DNA of 64,000 nucleotides, from assembly GCA_018711005.1 (NCBI GenBank), contig DVIT01000028.1, positions 1 to 64,000 of the forward strand, in the 5' to 3' direction. Source of the stretch: Candidatus Scybalocola faecigallinarum. Lineage in GTDB: Bacteria; Bacillota; Clostridia; Lachnospirales; Lachnospiraceae. The position numbers and the translations under genes are program-made. Shown here piece by piece: positions 15,567-24,900 of the stretch. A model generated the notes under the pieces. That model was not told the origin of the DNA. It did not search any database and worked only from the letters and a program-made list of their open reading frames with translations. Each line of letters begins with the position of its first letter. Within the stretch, counting starts at the first letter, position 1.

Positions 15567-15833
15567 TCAAATACTATCTTTTGGTTTTTCATAGGTCATT
15601 GCCTCAGGGCTGTCACATATACCTTTTGTGGTAGGATCTGTAACAATTCCCAATATCGTCAATATGGCAAAGACAGCATTGATCACAGTCAGCAATTTAT
15701 TTCCCAGATCTCCCAGATCAAGCGTATAGCCAAAAATCGCAGCAATAACCTGGATCAGTAAAAGTACGGCCGGGATCAGTGCCAGCCAGAAGCTTTTATT
15801 TTTCAGCCTGACAAGCCAGTTAATTTTTTTCAT
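15567..15833 (-). CDS. Phage holin, phi LC3-like family
   Basis: The 88-residue protein begins MKKINWLVRLKNKSFWLALIP and has two membrane segments (LALIPAVLLLIQVIAAIFGY and LLTVINAVFAILTILGIV) joined by a short LDLGDLGNK turn, then DPTTKGICDS and a charged tail. This is the classic phi LC3/Phage_holin_1 layout: DPTTKGxxDS is a family mark. Holins make holes in the membrane to let endolysin out. No other phage gene is near; it stands alone between two opposed tRNA clusters. It may be a prophage remnant or a domesticated holin used in cell lysis or protein export. The ATG follows GGGAAGGTATGGCAC; a start 11 codons upstream is less likely. Confidence 0.85.
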   Translation of the reverse strand: MKKINWLVRLKNKSFWLALIPAVLLLIQVIAAIFGYTLDLGDLGNKLLTVINAVFAILTILGIVTDPTTKGICDSPEAMTYEKPKDSI

Positions 15834-15920
15834 GTGCCATACCTTCCCTGTCTGTTTTTCAGACAATTATCGCGTTTACTCTATATAATATGTGCTTCGA
15901 CACATTTTGACCGGTATACC

Positions 15921-15957
15921 AAAAAAAAATGCTGTTTGAAACCAAACAGCATTTTTC
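15921..15957 (-). terminator. Terminator of the minus-strand tRNA operon
   Basis: ATGCTGTTTG and CAAACAGCAT form a 10-bp stem with a 4-nt loop, followed on the minus strand by eight to nine T. It starts a few bases after tRNA-His and separates that operon from the holin gene. Confidence 0.9.
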
Positions 15958-15959
15958 AA

Positions 15960-16034
15960 GGTGGATACAGGGACTCGAACCCTGGGCCTCCAGAGCCACA
16001 ATCTGGCGCGCTAACCAACTGCGCCATACCCACC
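15960..16034 (-). tRNA. tRNA-His (GTG anticodon)
   Basis: On the minus strand it begins GGTGGGTATGGCGCAGTTGG, with the extra 5' G (position -1) facing a C discriminator as in other bacterial tRNA-His, anticodon loop TTGTGGC and GGGTTCGAGTCCC T-arm. It is last of the minus-strand quartet. Confidence 0.95.
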
Positions 16035-16056
16035 ATATCAATATTAAATTGATAAA

Positions 16057-16130
<74 letters not shown>

Positions 16131-16153
16131 ATCTGCTTCCTTTGCTCAAGGAA

Positions 16154-16224
16154 AGCGGGTGATGGGAATCGAACCCACGTATCTAGCTTGGAAGGCTAGT
16201 GTTCTACCATTGAACTACACCCGC
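16154..16224 (-). tRNA. tRNA-Gly (TCC anticodon)
   Basis: On the minus strand, acceptor arms GCGGGTG/CACCCGC, TAGTTCAATGGTAGAAC D-arm, loop CTTCCAA with TCC and GGGTTCGATTCCC T-arm. Length 71 nt is normal for tRNA-Gly. Confidence 0.95.
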
Positions 16225-16250
16225 AAAAATCAGAAAATATAGGTTGGTCA

Positions 16251-16325
<75 letters not shown>

Positions 16326-16366
16326 GGGAATCCTGCGTTTCAGAGGTTTTCCCGAACGCAAGATAT

Positions 16367-16395
16367 ACTTTACCATAGCTTCCTTTATATGTCAA
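16367..16395 (-). promoter_or_regulatory. Promoter of the Pro-Gly-Arg-His tRNA operon
   Basis: On the minus strand TTGACA, a 17-nt spacer and TAAAGT lie 42 nt upstream of tRNA-Pro. The -35 is perfect and the -10 is a 4/6 match. Confidence 0.78.
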
Positions 16396-16468
16396 CACTT
16401 TTTTTATTTATTTTTTAAATTTTTTCAACTATTCATCCATAAGCGAGGATTTAGCTGCGTTAGCAGCG

Positions 16469-16487
16469 AAAAAGCAGCGCCAGCTGC
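16469..16487 (-). terminator. Weak terminator after the phosphoesterase gene
   Basis: On the minus strand GCAGC-TGGC-GCTGC is followed by TTTTT. It lies 32 nt past the phosphoesterase stop codon and would end the rlmL-like/protease/rdgB/phosphoesterase transcript; the stem is short. Confidence 0.4.
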
Positions 16488-16518
16488 GGATCCGAGCCGA
16501 TTCCCCCGCAGGGCCGGA

Positions 16519-17031
16519 TCAGTACCAGCCCTGGGGTCCTTCCGGACTTCCGGTCATATAATACACGGTAAAGTTTGGCTTTTCTCCTTCTGTTACTTCC
16601 ATGATCATATACGAAGGTTTGCGGTTTGCCTGCCTTGGGTAGGAAATGCTTCCCGGATTGACGACGGTTACTCCCTGATCTTCTTCGATCATCGGGCAGT
16701 GGGTATGGCCATACATAGCCACACTGCACTGGTTCTGCAGCGCTATCTGGACAAGCCGCTCTGTTCCCATGGACACGCCGTAATTATGGCCATGGCACAT
16801 AAATATCCGCACACCGCCGGCTTCAATGATCTTTTCCCTTGGATAAGGGGAAAAAAAGTCATTATTTCCGCACACCATCTCTACCGGGCATGGCGCGATG
16901 GCTTCAAGGAGATCTTCACCGCCTTCCAGATCTCCCAGATGAATAATTAAATCCAGCGGACTTTCCTGTTCAATGGCCAGCTCCATGCGGCCGTTTTTAC
17001 CATGAGAATCACTGATCACTAATATTTTCAT
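16519..17031 (-). CDS. YfcE/MJ0936-type metallophosphoesterase
   Basis: The 170-residue protein has the calcineurin-like metal-binding motifs in order: ISDSHGKNG near the start, HLGDLEGG, CGNNDFF, CHGHNYG and YGHTHCPM, then VVNPGSISYPR. Family members of this size are Mn2+-dependent phosphodiesterases; the natural substrate is unknown. It follows rdgB by 22 nt, and this pair is a common neighbourhood in Firmicutes. The start is the ATG after GAGGTTAAAG. Confidence 0.92.
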   Translation of the reverse strand: MKILVISDSHGKNGRMELAIEQESPLDLIIHLGDLEGGEDLLEAIAPCPVEMVCGNNDFFSPYPREKIIEAGGVRIFMCHGHNYGVSMGTERLVQIALQNQCSVAMYGHTHCPMIEEDQGVTVVNPGSISYPRQANRKPSYMIMEVTEGEKPNFTVYYMTGSPEGPQGWY

Positions 17032-17053
17032 CTTTAACCTCAACCATCTTTTC

Positions 17054-17674
17054 TCATTTGTCAGTATGTTCACCGTTCTCAATCAGATATTCCCGGATCA
17101 CGGTTTTCATAGCCTCCAGCGCTTTCCCCCGGTGGCTGATCTTATTTTTCACCTCCGGAGGCAGCTGCGCTGTAGAGCAGCCATATTCCGGTACATAGAA
17201 AATAGGATCATAGCCAAAGCCATTTTCCCCGGCAGGCTCATATCCGATCTCGCCTTCAATAGTTCCCCGGCAGGTTTTCGTTGTTCCGTCAGGAAATACA
17301 GCCGCAATGACGCAAACGAACCGTGCGCTCCGTTCCTTGCCGGACGCATCCTTTAACTGATCGATAATATACTGATTTTTCACATCATAAGAAGTATCTT
17401 CCCCTAAAAACCTGGCGGAATAAACGCCGGGAGCTTTATCCATATAGTCCACTTCCAGTCCGGAATCGTCTGCCAGGACAAGCTCTCCGGTCCGCTCATG
17501 GATGGCCGATGCCTTGATCAGGGCATTTTCCTCAAAGGTCGTCCCGTCCTCCACAATATCCACATCAAGCCCGGCTTCCTTCATGGAGATCACTTCCACA
17601 GGAAGATCCGCCAGGATCATGCGTATTTCTTTCATCTTTCCCTCATTGCCAGTGGCAAAAATAATTTTTCTCAT
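17054..17674 (-). CDS. rdgB: RdgB/HAM1 XTP/dITP pyrophosphatase
   Basis: The 206-residue protein starts MRKIIFATGNEGKMKEIRMI, the SxNxxK-type substrate loop of the Ham1 family, and has EDGTTFEENALIKA, VLADDSGLEVDYMDKAPGVY (acidic metal site) and GENGFGYDPIFYVPE. It hydrolyses deaminated purine nucleoside triphosphates (dITP, XTP) to the monophosphate, which cleans the nucleotide pool. Its start overlaps the stop of the protease gene by 4 nt (ATGA), so the two are coupled. The ATG follows AGGAGAGAAAGTGA. Confidence 0.96.
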   Translation of the reverse strand: MRKIIFATGNEGKMKEIRMILADLPVEVISMKEAGLDVDIVEDGTTFEENALIKASAIHERTGELVLADDSGLEVDYMDKAPGVYSARFLGEDTSYDVKNQYIIDQLKDASGKERSARFVCVIAAVFPDGTTKTCRGTIEGEIGYEPAGENGFGYDPIFYVPEYGCSTAQLPPEVKNKISHRGKALEAMKTVIREYLIENGEHTDK

Positions 17675-19377
17675 TCACTTTCTCTCCTGTCAGTAAATAC
17701 TTTTAAACAGGCATTGGATTCATAGACCGACTCGATATTTTCCCACGTACGGCCATCATAGCTTAAATAACCTTCCCCGTCGAAAATATCCACACTGCTG
17801 GTCCATTCCCCTGTCTCATATTCAATGGCAACCGGCCGCAGGCTGTCTTCTGTCACCAGATGCACGATCACTGCAAATTTATCTCCGGCATTCACAGGAA
17901 GATCCGCTAAAAAGTCCACCGTATGGTAGCCGGCATTTTCAATATATCCGCTTTTTACATATTCCATTGTATCAAAGGATTGGCTGTCTGTAAAATCCCT
18001 GACGATAAAAATATCAAAATAACTGGACGGCCCTGTTGTATAAAATGCCGCAGCTTTTATCATTTCGTCCTTCTGGGCTTCATAGACATTGGAAAACCAG
18101 GCCCCTTCTTCGCTGTAGCCAATGGTTCCCACCCAGCCAAGAAGGTCGCTTTGATAAATACAGTCATAATTATCCGTAGTTTCCACCCGGGTATACACCA
18201 GATTATCAGTGCCGATATTTGTATCCTCATAAGAAATGTAAAAATATCCCCGGTCCCCAAACTGGCTTCCCCAGCTGTTCCTGCATAAAAAGGCGCCGTC
18301 ATTTTCCGGGTGTACGTTAAAATTTTCTTTGGGATAATCGTCATCCCAGCCAACAATGACAATATCATGATTTGCTGTATTTTTCCCGGGATAATAGTAT
18401 GAGCAGTTCTTAGCGCTGTAGTAGCTGGAGCTGCTGTTGGCAAATTCCATATCGGAATAAAATGAGCTTTGGACACCGCCCCACTGATGGATGGCAGCCT
18501 TGATCCCATCAAAATCTTTGGCCGGAATGCTTACAGCCTCCTGAAGATGGACGCTGGCCGTAAGGCTGCTGTCTGTTGCCCCATCCCCGTAAGGATCTTC
18601 ATTTTCCAGCACAGGCCCTTTCCAGGACGTCAGGTAAGCCAGAGCCATATTAAAATCCCCGCCGTCCTGCTGGGTCATATTGTACCCGGACATAAAACTC
18701 ATATGATCCGGCGAAAACATATAGCTTTCTCCCGGCATCAGTGAAGATTCCAGAGCTCCCAGGGACGCAAATGCCCAGCATGTCCCAAGATTTCCCTGAT
18801 CCCGCACCGGGGTAACACGCTCATCGTCCCGCATATCATAAGCTTTGGGCAGCGTCTCCGGAACACTTTGGGCATTGGTGACCACAGCGGTTTGAGTCGT
18901 CTCGTCCCACGAATAGCTTCCGCCAAAGGCCTCTGCCAGCAATGCTGCCGATACATAAAGCCGTCCATTGCGCCAGATCATCGGCTCGGCAAAAGCTGTA
19001 TCCTTGTTATCCACAACAGCGCCATCGGTTTCAGGAGAAATCCGCACCTCATGGCCATTTGCCTCAAAGCACAGATTTTTATCGCGGTCCACATCCACGC
19101 TGCTATAAAAGATCCTGGGAACCTGGGTAATGGGAATCATCAGGGACATGGATTCTGTCATATATGGCCGCTGAGATCCGGTAAAATTTAATGTCTCCCC
19201 GTCTCTTTCCACACAGATCTGCCCGCTGTTAATGGCATCTGCCTTTTTTACATTATAGTATACCTCTAAAGCCTGGGCTGCTTCTCCCATTACATGCCGG
19301 GGAGAATAAAACATACATACCGCTGCACCTGCACCGATCACCAGCACAATGATCAAAAGCCGCTTAATATATTTCAA
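17671..19377 (-). CDS. Secreted/anchored papain-family (C1) cysteine protease
   Basis: The 568-residue protein opens with an uncleaved-looking signal/anchor segment (KRLLIIVLVIGAGAAVCMFY). Residues 45-170 form a copper amine oxidase N-terminal-like domain (GHEVRISPETD, WRNGRLYVSAALLAEAFGG), a common cell-wall-associated unit in Clostridia. Residues 175-420 are the C1 peptidase: Q194, C200 (DQGNLGTCWAFAS), H337 (ANHDIVIVGWDDD) and N367 (RNSWG), a complete catalytic set. The remainder resembles the lectin-like beta-sandwich that follows such proteases in Lachnospiraceae. It probably acts outside the cell, anchored to the membrane. The start is TTG after AGGAGG at good spacing; no ATG fits better. 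It is odd to find it coupled to rdgB. Confidence 0.88.
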   Translation of the reverse strand: MKYIKRLLIIVLVIGAGAAVCMFYSPRHVMGEAAQALEVYYNVKKADAINSGQICVERDGETLNFTGSQRPYMTESMSLMIPITQVPRIFYSSVDVDRDKNLCFEANGHEVRISPETDGAVVDNKDTAFAEPMIWRNGRLYVSAALLAEAFGGSYSWDETTQTAVVTNAQSVPETLPKAYDMRDDERVTPVRDQGNLGTCWAFASLGALESSLMPGESYMFSPDHMSFMSGYNMTQQDGGDFNMALAYLTSWKGPVLENEDPYGDGATDSSLTASVHLQEAVSIPAKDFDGIKAAIHQWGGVQSSFYSDMEFANSSSSYYSAKNCSYYYPGKNTANHDIVIVGWDDDYPKENFNVHPENDGAFLCRNSWGSQFGDRGYFYISYEDTNIGTDNLVYTRVETTDNYDCIYQSDLLGWVGTIGYSEEGAWFSNVYEAQKDEMIKAAAFYTTGPSSYFDIFIVRDFTDSQSFDTMEYVKSGYIENAGYHTVDFLADLPVNAGDKFAVIVHLVTEDSLRPVAIEYETGEWTSSVDIFDGEGYLSYDGRTWENIESVYESNACLKVFTDRRESE

Positions 19378-19427
19378 TACAAGCCTCCTGTCTTATTTTC
19401 AGGCGCCTTTCCCAAGGTTGCAAAGGC

Positions 19428-20594
19428 TCATTCATTTGTCTTATGCGCCGAAGGTCTTGGCGGTTTAGGCCCTGAAAACTGATAAAAATATGCCTGGAGC
19501 ATACCATTATAAATTTTACGGTTCTTGTCCGCCTTCCTTCCAATATATTTCTGAGCATCCTCATAAGAGGTCAGGAGATATAGCGACCAGCTGTCCAGAC
19601 GCCGGAAAGCCTCCCCGATCTCCTGATACAGAGCCGGAAGCTGGGATTTTTCTTCCAGACGCTCCCCGTAAGGCGGATTAGTAATGATAAATCCATACTT
19701 TTTCGGATGGCTCAGGGCGCTTACAGGTCTTTGCTGAAAATGGATCCGGTGATCCACGCCGGCTTCCCTGGCATTGGCCCGGGCAATGCGAATCACATCC
19801 CCGTCAATGTCATAGCCCTGAATATCCATATCCGTATCATCTTTAATCAGGTCATTGGCTTCGCTGACTGCGTCGTACCAAAGCTTCTTTGGCAGAAAAT
19901 TTTTCCAGTTTTCTGCAGTAAATTCCCGGTTCATTCCCGGAGCGATATTTGCGCCGATCATCGCCGCTTCAATAGGAAATGTTCCGCTGCCGCAAAATGG
20001 GTCTACAAGGATACGGTCTTTGTGCCATGGGGTCAGCATGATCAGTGCTGCTGCCAAAGTCTCTGACACCGGCGCTTTTGCCGTAAGCCTGCGGTATCCC
20101 CGCTTATGCAGGGATTCCCCGGTAGTATCCAGAGTCACGGACACCTCGTCCTTATGTATGAACACACGAATAGGATAGTCGTCTCCACTTTCCGAAAACC
20201 AGGAAATATTGTACTTTCCTTTCATTCGTTCCACAATGGCTTTTTTTACAATGGACTGAATATCCGAGCTGCTGAAAAGCTTTGAATTTTTCGTCGTGGC
20301 CTTTGTCACCCAGAATCTTGCATCTGCCGGCAGGAAATCCTCCCATGGCAGCGCCCGGGTCTTTTCAAAGAGCTCATCAAAGCTATAGGCATTAAACCGT
20401 CCTATAACAAGCATGATCCGCTCTGTTGTCCTTAAAAAGATATTTGCCCGGCATATGGCATCCAAGTCTCCCCGAAAGGTTACCCTTCCGTCACTGACAC
20501 GGACGATCTCATATCCCAGATCCATAATCTCTCTTTTTAAAACAGCCTCAAGACCAAAATGGCATGGGGCATCAAATTCAAACTGTTGATTCAT
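19428..20594 (-). CDS. THUMP-domain class I RNA methyltransferase (RlmL/YpsC-like)
   Basis: The 388-residue protein has an N-terminal ferredoxin-like/THUMP part (FDAPCHFGLEAVLKREIMDL, TFRGDLDAICRANIFLRTTE) and a C-terminal Rossmann methyltransferase with DPFCGSGTFPIEAAMIG for SAM and ITNPPYGERL as the catalytic NPPY motif. Members methylate N2 of guanine in 23S rRNA (RlmL) or other RNA. Its length is that of the single-enzyme Firmicute form (YpsC), not of the RlmKL fusion. The start is the ATG after AAAGGTAC. It is the first gene of a run ending with the phosphoesterase. Confidence 0.92.
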   Translation of the reverse strand: MNQQFEFDAPCHFGLEAVLKREIMDLGYEIVRVSDGRVTFRGDLDAICRANIFLRTTERIMLVIGRFNAYSFDELFEKTRALPWEDFLPADARFWVTKATTKNSKLFSSSDIQSIVKKAIVERMKGKYNISWFSESGDDYPIRVFIHKDEVSVTLDTTGESLHKRGYRRLTAKAPVSETLAAALIMLTPWHKDRILVDPFCGSGTFPIEAAMIGANIAPGMNREFTAENWKNFLPKKLWYDAVSEANDLIKDDTDMDIQGYDIDGDVIRIARANAREAGVDHRIHFQQRPVSALSHPKKYGFIITNPPYGERLEEKSQLPALYQEIGEAFRRLDSWSLYLLTSYEDAQKYIGRKADKNRKIYNGMLQAYFYQFSGPKPPRPSAHKTNE

Positions 20595-20746
20595 ATGTAC
20601 CTTTGACAGCCTTTTCTTTTGCAAAAGCCGTCTGCTCCTTCCTAATAAATCCCGGCCCGCCGCACCCTGGCCCGGCTCCGGTATTATCATACACCCCTAG
20701 TATATACTCTTTCCCGCCCCCAATCAACCATCGAAAAACAGATTTT

Positions 20747-20886
20747 GTGTCAAATTAAGCCAAGCCGTAAAAAGCGGGGGAGGTCAGATGCAAGCTCGCT
20801 TGCAGATGGTCGCCCACGGTTTTTACGATTTGGCGCATGCCATCATCGAAGGCGCAAGCCTGAGATGGCTTGGCTTAATTTGACAC
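20747..20886. mobile_element. MITE-like element with 20-bp terminal inverted repeats
   Basis: The 140-bp element is bounded by a perfect inverted repeat: GTGTCAAATTAAGCCAAGCC at the left and its complement GGCTTGGCTTAATTTGACAC at the right. Inside, CCGTAAAAA and TTTTTACG and a Gly-Cys-rich arm pair make a long hairpin, with a GCAAGCTCGCTTGC apex. It has no coding capacity with a ribosome-binding site. I see no certain target duplication. It lies in the gap upstream of the RNA methyltransferase gene. Confidence 0.65.
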
Positions 20887-20896
20887 ACTTCCCCGT

Positions 20897-21003
20897 AAGC
20901 CAAGCCGTAAAAAGCGGGGGGAGGTCAGATGCAAGCTTGCTTGCAGATGGCCTCCCACGGTTTTTACGATTTGGCGCATGCCATCATCGAAGGCGCAAGC
21001 CTG
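20897..21003. repeat. Second, partial copy of the MITE-like element
   Basis: From AAGCCAAGCCGTAAAAAGCG onwards it repeats the element at 20747-20886 nearly base for base to GGCGCAAGCCTGA, but the right terminal repeat is missing. The compensating change GGAGG/CCTCC (against GGAGG/TCGCC in the first copy) keeps the stem, which suggests that the hairpin matters. Both copies lie in tandem, about 150 bp apart. Confidence 0.7.
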
Positions 21004-21300
21004 AAGATTTCGGCTCTATTTTGCATTTTTGCATTTATGGCCGTAGGATTTAGCCTGCTTCTACCCCTCTATTTTACATTTTGATGTTCTGAGCCGTAGA
21101 ATCCGGCCTTTGTATACACCCATATTTTGTATTTTTACGTTCTGAGCCGTAGAATCTGACTTTTTCTGCACGCATATTTTTCTTTTGGGCATTCTGAGCC
21201 GTAGACTCCCCTCTTTTTCTGCACGTATATTTTGCATTTCAGTATTCTGAGCCGTAGTGCCCCGGTTTATGCACCCTATCCGGACTTGTAATATTCTAAA
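21004..21300. repeat. Diverged array with 53-bp period (array A)
   Basis: GCCGTAG begins at 21040, 21093, 21146, 21198 and 21251, intervals of 53, 53, 52 and 53. Each unit has the form TTCTGAGCCGTAGAATC, a C/T-rich stretch, TGCACGCATATTTT and a T-rich tail, with many substitutions. No separate constant and variable parts are present. A more diverged unit (CGGCTCTATTTTGCA) may precede the first. A similar array lies at 27163-27390. Confidence 0.7.
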
Positions 21301-21348
21301 CGGAAGAAAAATCAGTGCCTTATAATGCCATAACTTGGTGAAATAAAG

Positions 21349-21390
21349 CAAAAAACTGCGGCCTGCAGACATCAAAGCTGCAAGCCGCAG
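21349..21390 (-). terminator. Terminator of the rhodanese gene
   Basis: CTGCGGCCTGCAG and CTGCAAGCCGCAG form a 13-bp stem (one mismatch); on the minus strand it is followed by TTTTTTG. It lies 39 nt after the rhodanese stop codon. Confidence 0.88.
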
Positions 21391-21429
21391 AAAAAGACCC
21401 CGCCATGGCCGGCATTTTCTCCCGGCCTT

Positions 21430-21729
21430 TTATCTGCTCATGGGCCCGCTGTAGGCTTCCAGGCCGCCAATCACACTGAGTACATTATAGCCGCCCTGGT
21501 ACAGCTTTCTGGCTGCTAACAGGCTGGTTGCCCCATGGTCACAGTATAAAATATACGTTTTTTCCCGGCTCAGGCCAGACATTGGCAGGACAATACTCTC
21601 ATAGGGAATATTAATCGCTCCCGGGATATGTCCCTGCCAGTATTGAGACGGAAGACGCACATCTACAAGAACATATCGGGATGTGTCCGAATATTTTTCA
21701 AGATTCTTTGCAGGAATCGTATCAAACAT
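21430..21729 (-). CDS. Single-domain rhodanese-like protein
   Basis: The 99-residue protein has the rhodanese pattern: YVLVDVRLPSQYWQGHIPGA near the middle of the domain, INIPYES, and YCDHGATSLLAARKLYQGG with the active-site Cys (YCDHGATS loop), followed by VIGGLEAY. It is the size of GlpE-like single-domain sulfurtransferases that carry sulfane sulfur on Cys. No partner gene points to its donor or acceptor. It follows the pectinesterase gene by 223 nt and has its own terminator. Confidence 0.9.
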   Translation of the reverse strand: MFDTIPAKNLEKYSDTSRYVLVDVRLPSQYWQGHIPGAINIPYESIVLPMSGLSREKTYILYCDHGATSLLAARKLYQGGYNVLSVIGGLEAYSGPMSR

Positions 21730-21952
21730 AATACCACCTTTATTTCGTATTTCCGGCAGATACTGCTTTTCTTCGGCAGATTTATCCTGCCGGTAAAGAT
21801 TTCATAAGAATGTTCGGCCTGCGATTACAGTGTATCAGTCCGGTGCTTTCGGAACATATTTTTTAACGCAGCATCCTAATCATTCTTATAAAACACAATA
21901 TTCTGCAAAATAAAAATGGTTCCCTTACCTAATGACACATTTACAAAAATGC

Positions 21953-24900
21953 TTATCTTTTCTGGCGTTTTATGAATCTTTCCAAAAATATTCCGGCAAT
22001 AGCTGTTACAGAAAATACCATAATGATACCGCACAGCATTAGAGGTGCTGTATCACCGGTCTTCACTGCCTGAGTTTCCCGTGAGTCATCACTGCTTTGT
22101 CCATTTCCGGTTTGCGCGGATTGGCCGGGCATTCCCGACTCAGATCCACTTCCGGAAATCCCGCTATTTTCAGTTTCCGCCGTATCTGTGGATGTGTCGG
22201 AATTTTCTGTCCCGGACTCACCTGCAGATTCCCCGGGAGTTCCTGTCTCAGACTCATCTGTGGATTCCCCTGGGGTCTCCGTTTCAGACTCGCCTGTGGA
22301 TTCACCTGGAATTTCTGTTTCAGATTCGCCTGTGGATTCACCTGGAACTTCCGTCTCCGGCGGCGCAGGAATCGATGGGATCCATGTCTCATCTGACAGA
22401 CCAAACACACCTAACACAGCATTAGCCTGAGTCTGGGAAATCTGGGGCCGCAGATCATTAATCTGGTATCCGGCGCCATAGGAACCAAACTCATAAAAAC
22501 GGGCTTCCTGATAGGAATTGCCGCTCATATCCTCATAAGGCTCCTGTGCATTAATAATGCCGCTCATATAAGTATCGATCCAGTAGATCGCCCCATCCGG
22601 GCCCCATGGCCGGGCCAGCCGGAAAGCATCGCCGCTGCAGCCTTCTTCAGCCGTCACCGAGCATTGGTAAAAGACCAGACCAAAATCAGAATCCGCAGCA
22701 GTTCTTGGCGCGCAAATAATTCCGCTTTGGGCATGGGTGGGCACGTATACAAAAACAATGTCACACCGGTTAAACAACACCTGAGCATCGTCCCCGGAAT
22801 AAATAAAGTCAATCAGTCCTTCAATGCGGCAGTCGGTAAATGTCTGTTGTCCGGCATGGAGATACAAGGTGTCCTGAACACCGGAAACCGTTACATTTAC
22901 AAAGCTTGCCCCGTCAGCATCACAGCGCAGGGCATCTGCAGACTGATTGCTCCGGTCTTCTGAATCATAAACATAGTCATTGGCAAAGGTAAGATTTTCC
23001 GCCCGGAAATTTACCGCAGAGCTTTGGATATACACAGCGCACCGAAGGGCCATATCTCCGCCGGCAGCATAATCAAGATCCCCGCCATGAAGCGCAGCCG
23101 GATAACAGTGGATAGATGTGCTGTCTGCACCTTCACCGATCAGTGTAATATTTGGCGCGCTGACGGTCAGCTGTTCATTATAGCTGCCGCTGCGGATATA
23201 GATCACCTTTTCCCGGTCATTGTCTGAAGGCACCGCATTCACTGCCGCCTGTACGGTTTTATAAACCGGAATGCCGCTGGCATCCGCAGCTCCATCGATA
23301 CCTGCATAGGAGGCATCCACGATCACATCAACCGTTCCGCTATTCATGGGCAGATAGACATAATTTAATGTCATTCGGGTCTGTCCGCCCCGGGCGTCCG
23401 TATGAATCAGTGTCCATGTGCTGCTGCCCTCCGGAAGTGTCACATCAAATGAAAATCCGGTTTCATTTCCATCTGCAGCAGCAGTAACGGACTGAACGTC
23501 TAAAAGCGTTTCTCCCTGGAAAATAGCAACCGATCCGCTGCGGTCCGCCGTGCCTGCAATGGTCAGTTCAGGGGAAGACACCGTACCTTCCGCTCCCCGG
23601 GTCAGCTGAATATGGGCGCCTTCATCGGGAGAAAGGAAATCCCCGGCATGTCCTGCCGATGGCAATGCCCATACTACAGGGGAAGGATTGCTCCAATTAT
23701 CTGCAGAATATGCGATCACATAATAATAGTATGGCACTTCCGCCGTCACCTGGACATCTGTATATTGCAGCTCGTCTCCCAAAGCAGTATAAATAACCGA
23801 CGCATTGTCAGCGCCTTCATCAGAGGAATACCGGTAAATTTCATAGCGCTCCGCTTCCGGTACTGCGGACCAGGAAACAGCCACCGAATCTGCTCCTGCA
23901 TTTAAACTTACCTGAGGTGTTTGCAGTGCCCGCATCACATCAATGACTGCGGACATTTGCCCTTCTGTGGCTGTGCCGCTGTTCCCCAATCTTCCGGAAA
24001 CTCTGAACTGATAAAAACCACCCTCCGTAATGGGATACAAAAAGCTGTTTTCTGTTGTTTGAGCGATTTCTGTCCACTGGCCGCTGTCATGGCTGACCTC
24101 CACCACATAATATCCGTCACCGCTGGCCAATACGCTGCTGTTCCAGGTGACCTGGATAGCGTCCCTTGTAGCTGCCGCCTCAGCAGACACAGAACGTACC
24201 ACCGGAGCTGATCCAATAGGCGAATAACAGTCGTTCTGATCATATAAAACCGTGCCGCTGGCATTATAATAAGTCATGTTGGTTACTGTTGCTGATGCAT
24301 TGGCCAAAAGCAGGCCAAACCTTACCTGAGTATTTTCACCGTCCTGAGCAAAAACAGCATAATCGCTGTCATTATACGGAATCGTCATACTTACGGCTTC
24401 TCCGCCCTGAGGCGTCATTGTCAGCACAAGTCCCCCGGATGTCTTAGATGCTGAAACATGGACCACCTGTCCCTCGGCTGTATCTGCATTAATCCCGCCG
24501 GCGCCGATGGTTCCGTCTGCGCGGGTGTAAATTCCCCGAAGGTTTGTGGAATTACGGATACCAGCGACGGCAATATTCGTGTGATTTGTATCGTCATAAA
24601 CCCCGAAAAATACTCCGTTAGCCGATGTATTTCCGCAATCCGTAACAACAATATCCGCTTCAAAACGGTTCATATCCGCAGTTTCCGGAAAACTGTACCA
24701 TCCCACATTGTCCTGGAGAACCTGTCCGGTGGTCATATCACCGCCGACCTGGGAAAGCATAAGCCGCTGTCCCACCGGACGTACAGACAGTCCGCTGCCA
24801 TCGGAAGCAGGTTCTTTCTCCTGAGGCTTTGTTTGTGCATCCGGCACCTGATTGGTAACAGAAATATTATGAATGTAGCCGCTTCCGCCGCTGTAAGTCA

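Noticed and set aside
15553-15591. 17-bp direct repeat TATCTTTTGGTTTTTCA near tRNA-Leu as a phage attachment site
   Set aside because: The two copies are 22 bp apart, lie outside the tRNA and the second is the 3' end of the holin gene. It looks like a short tandem slip, not attL/attR.
15567-16034. Intact prophage around the holin
   Set aside because: No integrase, capsid, tail or lysin gene is present; all flanking genes are tRNAs or housekeeping.
20745-21053. 102-residue reading frame rich in Arg across the MITE-like copies
   Set aside because: It has no ribosome-binding site and its repeats are just the DNA element read twice in frame.
21061-21375. 104-residue reading frame across array A
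   Set aside because: It follows the 53-bp units, lacks a ribosome-binding site and overlaps the rhodanese terminator.
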